NCBI RefSeq assembly: GCF_009759665.1
Contig: NZ_WQNE01000059.1
Coordinates: 1 to 32,260 of the forward strand
Source of the DNA: Bradyrhizobium cajani
Lineage (GTDB): Bacteria > Pseudomonadota > Alphaproteobacteria > Rhizobiales > Xanthobacteraceae
Reading direction: 5' to 3'
Length of the DNA stretch: 32,260 bases
A program made the translations under genes and the position numbers. The notes under the pieces are model-generated. The model was not told the DNA's origin. It did not search any database and saw only the letters and a program-made list of their open reading frames with translations. Shown in pieces: positions 29,952 to 32,260 of the stretch. Position 1 is the stretch's first letter; every line of letters starts with the position of its first letter.

Positions 29952-31133
29952 ATGCTCAACAGTCTGGATCTCGAAGGCCGTCCGCAGGACACCAGGGTCG
30001 TCGTCGCCATGTCGGGCGGCGTCGATTCCTCGACGACGGCTGCGCTGCTCAAGGCGGAAGGCTATGACGTCGTCGGCATCACGCTCCAGCTCTACGACCA
30101 TGGCGCGGCGACGCACCGCAAGGGCGCCTGCTGCGCCGGCCAGGACATCCACGACGCCCGCGACGTCGCCGCCAAGCTCGGCATTCCCCACTATGTGCTC
30201 GATTACGAAGACCGCTTCCGCGAGTCCGTCATCGACAATTTCGCGGACAGCTACGCGCTCGGTGAGACGCCGGTGCCGTGCATCGAGTGCAACCGCTCGG
30301 TCAAGTTCCGCGACCTGCTCAAGACCGCGCGCGAGTTAGGGGCCCACGCGCTCGCCACCGGCCATTACGTCGCCTCGCGCCGTCTCGACGACGGCTCGCG
30401 CGCCCTGGTGTGCGCGGCCGACGCCGATCGCGACCAGAGCTATTTCCTGTTCGCGACCACGCGCGAGCAGCTCGACTTCCTGCGCTTCCCGCTCGGCGAC
30501 ATGACCAAGCCCGAGACGCGCGAGCTCGCGCGGCGCTTTGGTCTCGCGGTCGCCGACAAGCACGACAGCCAGGACATCTGCTTCGTGCCCACGGGGCGCT
30601 ACACCGACATCATCACCCGCCTCAGGCCGAACGCGATGGATCCCGGCGACATCGTCGACCTCGAGGGACGCGTGCTCGGCCGGCACAACGGCATCGCCAA
30701 TTTCACCGTCGGCCAGCGCCGTGGTCTCGGCATCGCCTCGACCGCGCCGCTGTTCGTGCTGCGGCTCGACCCCGCCAACCGCCGCGTCGTCGTCGGCCCG
30801 CGCGATGCCTTGAAGATGCACCGCATCGTGCTGCGCGACGTCAACTGGATCGGCGACGGTGACCTCGACCGCGCCATCGGAGGCGGCCTCGAGATGTTCG
30901 TGCGCGTGCGCTCGACCCGCAGCCCCCAGCCCGCGTGGCTGCGCGGCGGCAATGGCCATTACGAGGTCGAGCTCGTCGCCGGCGAGGAGGGCGTCTCGCC
31001 GGGGCAAGCCTGCGTGTTCTACGACGCGCCCTCGGGGCAGGCGCGCGTGCTCGGCGGCGGATTTATTCAGAGCGCAGCCGCGAAGGTCGCGAGCAGCACG
31101 GCGAGGCCGTTGGCGGAAGCGGTGCGCGGCTAA
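29952..31133 (+). CDS. mnmA: tRNA-specific 2-thiouridylase MnmA
   Basis: The 393-residue enzyme carries out ATP-dependent 2-thiolation of U34 in tRNA for Lys, Glu and Gln. The P-loop is VVVAMSGGVDSS (residues 16-27). The catalytic cysteines are seen in TPVPCIECNRSVKF (Cys113) and DSQDICFVP (Cys210). Family phrases include GHYVASRR, DQSYFLF and GQRRGLGIAS. The start is placed at the ATG that gives MLNSLDLEGR; an ATG at 29889 would add a non-matching basic stretch. Length is normal. It is monocistronic or heads a unit with pmtA; the gap is 141 bp and includes a palindrome. Confidence 0.95.
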   Translation: MLNSLDLEGRPQDTRVVVAMSGGVDSSTTAALLKAEGYDVVGITLQLYDHGAATHRKGACCAGQDIHDARDVAAKLGIPHYVLDYEDRFRESVIDNFADSYALGETPVPCIECNRSVKFRDLLKTARELGAHALATGHYVASRRLDDGSRALVCAADADRDQSYFLFATTREQLDFLRFPLGDMTKPETRELARRFGLAVADKHDSQDICFVPTGRYTDIITRLRPNAMDPGDIVDLEGRVLGRHNGIANFTVGQRRGLGIASTAPLFVLRLDPANRRVVVGPRDALKMHRIVLRDVNWIGDGDLDRAIGGGLEMFVRVRSTRSPQPAWLRGGNGHYEVELVAGEEGVSPGQACVFYDAPSGQARVLGGGFIQSAAAKVASSTARPLAEAVRG

Positions 31134-31176
31134 TCGTGACATCAGATCGCACTCTCGCGACACCGAAGGTGCGCTC

Positions 31177-31197
31177 CCTCTCCCGCTTGGGGAGAGG
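31177..31197. repeat. Short palindrome between mnmA and pmtA
   Basis: CCTCTCCC-GCTT-GGGGAGAGG forms an 8-bp stem. It is a common type of intergenic repeat in Bradyrhizobium (from memory) and may attenuate read-through. Confidence 0.55.
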
Positions 31198-31274
31198 CTC
31201 AGACCGTGCGCGGGGCTGGATTTGATCTCACCAATGGCTATTACTCTCCAAAGTTTCGCGTAAGGGCAGGGGGC

Positions 31275-31913
31275 ATGGCAGCAGACATCTCGCGGGCCGG
31301 GGTCGAGAAGGCCTATGGCCGCTGGGCACCGGTCTACGATCTCGTGTTCGGCAAGGTGTTCGACGCCGGACGGCAGTCGACGATCGCCGAGGCCGACCGC
31401 ATCGGCGGCCGAATCCTCGACGTCGGCGTCGGCACCGGCCTGTCGCTGTCGGACTATTCGCGCACGACGAAGATCTGCGGCGTCGATATCTCCGAGCCGA
31501 TGCTGCGCAAGGCGCAGGCGCGCGTGCGTGCGCTTCGCTTGAGCAATGTCGAAGTGCTCTCGGTGATGGACGCCAAGAATCTCGCCTTTCCCGACGGCTG
31601 CTTCGACGCGGTGGTCGCGCAATATGTCATCACCGCCGTGCCCGATCCGGAAGGCACGCTCGACGAGTTCGTGCGCGTGCTCAAGAGCGGCGGCGAACTG
31701 ATCCTCGTCAACCACATCGGTGCCGAGAAGGGTCTTCGAAAACTCTCCGAGCTCGCCTTCGCGCCGCTTGCCCGCCGCCTCGGTTGGCGCCCGGAATTTC
31801 CGTGGGAGCGCCTCGTCAACTGGGCCGCAAGGCACGGCGGCGTCACGCTCGCCGAGCGCCGGCCAATGCCGCCGATGGGGCACTTTTCGCTGATCCGTTA
31901 CCGCAAATCGTGA
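31275..31913 (+). CDS. pmtA: Phosphatidylethanolamine N-methyltransferase (PmtA type)
   Basis: This 212-residue class I methyltransferase has the SAM-binding motif RILDVGVGTGLSL (about 46-58), then CGVDISEPMLRKAQARV and FPDGCFDAVVAQYVITAVPD, a sequence pattern typical of bacterial PmtA (Rhodobacter/Bradyrhizobium type). The N-terminus VEKAYGRWAPVYDLVFGKVF is the hallmark of the family. It methylates phosphatidylethanolamine stepwise towards phosphatidylcholine at the membrane. The start ATG follows AGGGGGC. It has no membrane helix. Assignment rests on motif similarity; a close ubiquinone-type methyltransferase is the main alternative, but the N-terminal pattern favours PmtA. Confidence 0.85.
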   Translation: MAADISRAGVEKAYGRWAPVYDLVFGKVFDAGRQSTIAEADRIGGRILDVGVGTGLSLSDYSRTTKICGVDISEPMLRKAQARVRALRLSNVEVLSVMDAKNLAFPDGCFDAVVAQYVITAVPDPEGTLDEFVRVLKSGGELILVNHIGAEKGLRKLSELAFAPLARRLGWRPEFPWERLVNWAARHGGVTLAERRPMPPMGHFSLIRYRKS

Positions 31914-31959
31914 TCATGCGCGCAGGGAACGGGCCGCGCGAGGTGCGCGTTTCCCTCCC

Positions 31960-32260
31960 ATGCGCACGACATCAAACATCATCCTGGCGAGCCTCCTGAT
32001 CGCCGCCTCAGGCAGCGCGATCGCGCAGGCCCCGCCCGCACCGGCGACGCCGCCGCAGCAGACCGCGCCGCCATCCCCGCAGCACGCCGCCAACTGCGCG
32101 CCCCAGGATCGCCCGAACCGCCAGGCCGACGGCACGACCACCGGCCAATCCCGGGAACTGCTCGGCGACAAATTGGCCAAATCCGACGGCGTGCTCTGCC
32201 CGCCCGCCGGCGTCGATCCCGAGATGCATGCCCCGGCCCCCGACACCGGCAGCACTACCC
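31960..32260 (+). CDS. Exported Pro/Ala-rich hypothetical protein (3' part missing)
   Basis: The first 100 residues lie in the window and the frame runs off the right edge. It has a Sec signal peptide (MRTTSNIILASLLIAASGSA, cleavage near IAQAP), then a proline-rich start (PPAPATPPQQTAPPSPQHA). The segment NCAPQDRPNRQADGTTTGQS follows, then ELLGDKLAKSDGVLCPPAGV. Two cysteines (NCAP and VLCPP) may form a disulfide. I recall short Bradyrhizobium exported proteins with the phrase SDGVLCPPAGVDPE; function unknown. It lies 46 bp after pmtA. Confidence 0.72.
   Translation, partial: MRTTSNIILASLLIAASGSAIAQAPPAPATPPQQTAPPSPQHAANCAPQDRPNRQADGTTTGQSRELLGDKLAKSDGVLCPPAGVDPEMHAPAPDTGSTT

Noticed and set aside
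1..32260. CRISPR arrays, toxin-antitoxin pairs, phage genes, restriction systems
   Set aside because: I looked for regularly spaced repeats, paired small genes and phage or defence domains and found none that hold up.

Overview
The window looks like chromosomal DNA of a Bradyrhizobium-type alphaproteobacterium (order Hyphomicrobiales). The pointers are high G+C, a periplasmic nitrate reductase gene (napE) behind a perfect FixK/FNR box, a Caulobacter-like fliF-fliG-fliH-fliN-flbD order next to a sciP (DUF1153) gene, a PmtA-type phospholipid methyltransferase, and short palindromic repeats scattered between genes. Genus is an inference from gene content and remembered protein similarity; nothing was searched.

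Layout. 1-5200: the 5' end of napE (minus strand), then plus-strand genes for a luciferase-like flavin monooxygenase, a membrane-anchored phytochelatin-synthase-like protein, a 67-residue orphan, an RlpA-like double-psi beta-barrel protein, a LuxR-type regulator and an isoprenylcysteine-methyltransferase-like membrane protein. 5200-9500: a gene-poor accessory stretch with small minus-strand genes (a 64-residue protein, a PRC-barrel protein, an exported low-complexity protein), an intact IS1182-type element (about 7594-9152) and a 98-residue orphan. 9777-13561: an L,D-transpeptidase, two minus-strand genes (TPR protein and small membrane protein) with related C-termini, and a divergent cytochrome P450 with an odd I-helix. 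The intergenic DNA between the last two holds a direct repeat and a perfect inverted repeat.

14084-19485: a sulfonate-sulfur operon with two different substrate-binding proteins (one Tat-type, one Sec-type signal), ssuD, ssuC, ssuB and a flavin reductase that can supply FMNH2 to SsuD. Then a 51-residue membrane peptide and an M20 carboxypeptidase (minus). 21193-29605: flagellar genes, all minus strand: fliK-flgD; sciP; fliF-fliG-fliH-fliN-flbD. They encode hook-length control, hook cap, MS ring, switch, export regulator and a sigma-54 activator. The fliF operon ends in a strong terminator hairpin, and another hairpin separates sciP from fliF. The sciP upstream region carries a near-consensus CtrA box, matching the CtrA-SciP-FlbD circuit known from Caulobacter. 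29952-32260: mnmA (tRNA 2-thiolation), pmtA (phosphatidylethanolamine N-methylation) and the start of an exported proline-rich protein.

I saw no CRISPR array, no tRNA or rRNA gene, and no convincing new defence or biosynthetic system. The most distinctive signals are the P450 without the I-helix threonine, the 14-bp tandem repeat that closes all three frames after fliF, the double binding-protein sulfonate operon, and the repeats between the P450 and its divergent neighbour.
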